From the NCBI GenBank assembly GCA_040403315.1, contig JBBAKX010000005.1:1-64000 (forward strand): a stretch of 64,000 nucleotides of DNA, written 5' to 3'. The number at the start of each line of letters is the position of its first letter. Positions within the stretch are counted from its first letter, which is position 1. Below are positions 62,815 through 64,000 of the stretch, in pieces. The translations under genes were made by a program, and so were the position numbers. The notes beneath the pieces are model-generated. The model saw only the letters and a list, made by a program, of their open reading frames with translations, searched no databases and was not told where the DNA came from. The stretch is from CAMCXT01 sp040403315. Lineage in GTDB: Bacteria > Bacteroidota > Bacteroidia > M30B66.

Positions 62815-64000
62815 TTAGAAAGTGCGCACTGCACGAACCCTGTAATAGCCATTTTTACCGCCATTACCAGAATATCCAGAACCGAAGTCTCTTACCCAAG
62901 CAAAACTGCTGTTGTTGTACTCGGTAGAGCTCCAATAATATTCAAAACCGCTGCCAATGTTGGTATTTGTAAATCCGCCGATGGCTACTCGATTTTGATA
63001 TAGAATGGTTAACTCGTCTCGGCTGGGTAAATACCAATCATTGTAGCCTCCAAATCCTGAACTTAAACAAGCGGTTGCCGCAAACGAAAATATACATTCT
63101 GTAATGATGTCTAAAGTATTTTGTTCACCAGAACCAACAGACGTTAAATCGGCGCCATTGATTAGTGTTCCTCCACAACCCCATTGAAGTGTTTCAACCA
63201 TATCGTTCGGAGCGGCTATTAATCCATGCGGAACATTGGCATCGTAGCCTTGGTCGCCAGGTTGTAATAAGTACGCTAAAACACCACCTTGGTAGACTTG
63301 CCCAATTGCAGGAACCGTAGATATTGTAAGAACCAATACTTCTGTAACACAATTTGTTGTTGTGCCAGTATAGGTTCCAGAAACAGTATAGGTTTGGCCA
63401 TTGTTTGCCCAAGTATATGCCCCTGTTGAATTAGCGGTTGTTGTATTTGTAGTACTTGGCGTTATGGTTAAGCTCAACGTTTGAGCAACACCGTTAACAG
63501 GGTTCCCAGTGTATGTGCCTGAAGTAGTATATGTTTGGTTATTGTTTGCCCAAACATAACTGCCGCATGCATTTACGATGATATTGTTTGTAGGACAAGG
63601 CCCCCAAGTAGGAACTCCACTGCAGAATGTTAAGGTTTGATTGTTTACACCAGGCGCAACCGCTACCCAAGTATTACCATTCCAATACATCATTTCACCA
63701 ACAGCAGTACCTGCCGGTAAAGTTGCATTCGCACTAAACAAAGCATATGGAACGCTCATTAACTCTTTTGTTCCTGATATGGTATAATTTGATCCTCCTG
63801 ACAGATCCGTTTCGGTCTTAATAAAGTAAGGACCTGATGCCCAATTGATCACTGCAAAGGTGCCGAATAGAGGAGTTCCTGTACCAATTTCTAAACTCAC
63901 TAAGCCATTGGCATTGGTATTTGAAGTTTGGGTTTCTACATAAACCGCTGTTCCTGTTGATGAGCCTTGCAATATGCTGATTTTCATTCCAATTGGTGAT
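62815..64000 (-). CDS. Secreted Lcl/DUF1566 domain protein (5' end outside window)
   Basis: At least 395 residues; the reading frame is open to the window edge (...SPIG before the first ATG at 63987), so the start is upstream. The N-terminal module (ISILQGSSTGTAVY, NANGLVSLEIG, PYFIKTETDLSGG, LMSVPYALFSAN) matches the one in the gene at 1-2721. Two GTYTG/WANNGQTY repeats follow, then an Lcl/DUF1566 domain (VYQGGVLAYLL, GYNDWYLPSRDELTILYQNR, YWSSTEYNNSSFAWVRDF, RVRAVRTF). Cell-surface or secreted; function unknown. Confidence 0.85.
   Translation of the reverse strand, partial: SPIGMKISILQGSSTGTAVYVETQTSNTNANGLVSLEIGTGTPLFGTFAVINWASGPYFIKTETDLSGGSNYTISGTKELMSVPYALFSANATLPAGTAVGEMMYWNGNTWVAVAPGVNNQTLTFCSGVPTWGPCPTNNIIVNACGSYVWANNNQTYTTSGTYTGNPVNGVAQTLSLTITPSTTNTTTANSTGAYTWANNGQTYTVSGTYTGTTTNCVTEVLVLTISTVPAIGQVYQGGVLAYLLQPGDQGYDANVPHGLIAAPNDMVETLQWGCGGTLINGADLTSVGSGEQNTLDIITECIFSFAATACLSSGFGGYNDWYLPSRDELTILYQNRVAIGGFTNTNIGSGFEYYWSSTEYNNSSFAWVRDFGSGYSGNGGKNGYYRVRAVRTF

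Noticed and set aside
1..64000. CRISPR array or phage region
   Set aside because: The repeat clusters lack regular short direct repeats with unique spacers, and no cas, integrase, capsid or terminase genes are present.

Overview
The window looks like a piece of a Bacteroidota chromosome, most likely Flavobacteriales or a close relative. Reasons: at least ten proteins end in (or probably end in) type IX secretion (T9SS) C-terminal sorting domains; promoters carry the Bacteroidota -7 box TAnnTTTG; and gene orders such as RDD/SpoIIM/DUF4129/DUF4350/MoxR/DUF58, DUF1573-YajC-YbbR-CoaE and a fused BCKDH E1 are typical of the phylum. It is a scaffold, not finished sequence: a 100-N gap sits at 1004-1103 inside a repeated coding region.

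Layout. 1-3199: a large repetitive secreted protein with an FGE-sulfatase-like C-terminus (runs off the left edge) and a small T9SS protein upstream of it. 3200-3737: tandem palindromic repeats. 3738-6784: an MbnP/MbnH-like copper-protein/diheme-peroxidase pair plus a YHYH-domain T9SS protein. 6930-13925: an RDD gene divergent from a SpoIIM-fusion, DUF4129, DUF4350, MoxR and DUF58 operon (membrane-associated MoxR-type chaperone system). 14080-19402: a repeat-flanked T9SS protein, then an A+T-rich accessory stretch with an SDR oxidoreductase, a DUF1275 membrane protein, a frameshifted second YHYH gene and an unknown protein, closed by a cluster of palindromic repeats (19736-20114). 20128-27108: an RDD gene divergent from the cytochrome c maturation genes ccmC, ccmD-like, ccmE and ccmF, which run on into a DUF2520 dehydrogenase-like protein, a UbiA prenyltransferase and Maf. 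27150-31545: a T9SS protein, then DUF1573, yajC, ybbR-like and coaE. 31933-38545: a putative secreted metallopeptidase, NnrD, and an overlapping selU-selD-Kazal operon (tRNA 2-selenouridine). 38623-48041: an outer-membrane porin, adhesin-like T9SS proteins, a 44-residue membrane protein, an HTH-only LysR regulator, a secreted MsrB, and a thioredoxin-like/cytochrome c-copper monooxygenase pair. 48100-51823: an SpmA/SpmB-type membrane protein, a TPR protein and an RluA-family pseudouridine synthase. 51848-59850: branched-chain amino acid catabolism (fused E1, BCAT, E2, PaaY-like gamma carbonic anhydrase, enoyl-CoA hydratase), interrupted by a DUF4143-type ATPase and a MazEF pair. 60129-61149: a complete IS982-family element directly in front of a serine beta-lactamase-family gene. 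The right edge holds the C-terminal part of an Lcl/DUF1566 protein whose N-terminal module matches that of the first gene.

Much of the window is core metabolism and envelope biology of an aerobic heterotroph (cytochrome c maturation, diheme peroxidase, cytochrome/copper monooxygenase, BCKDH). The accessory content is repeat clusters, secreted surface proteins, one IS and one toxin-antitoxin pair. I found no CRISPR array, tRNA or rRNA. The most notable items are the MbnP/MbnH/YHYH operon, the YHYH pseudogene broken inside its own motif, the selU-selD-Kazal operon with an altered SelU P-loop, the HTH-only LysR with a palindrome at its start, and the paired dyad motif in front of the ATPase.
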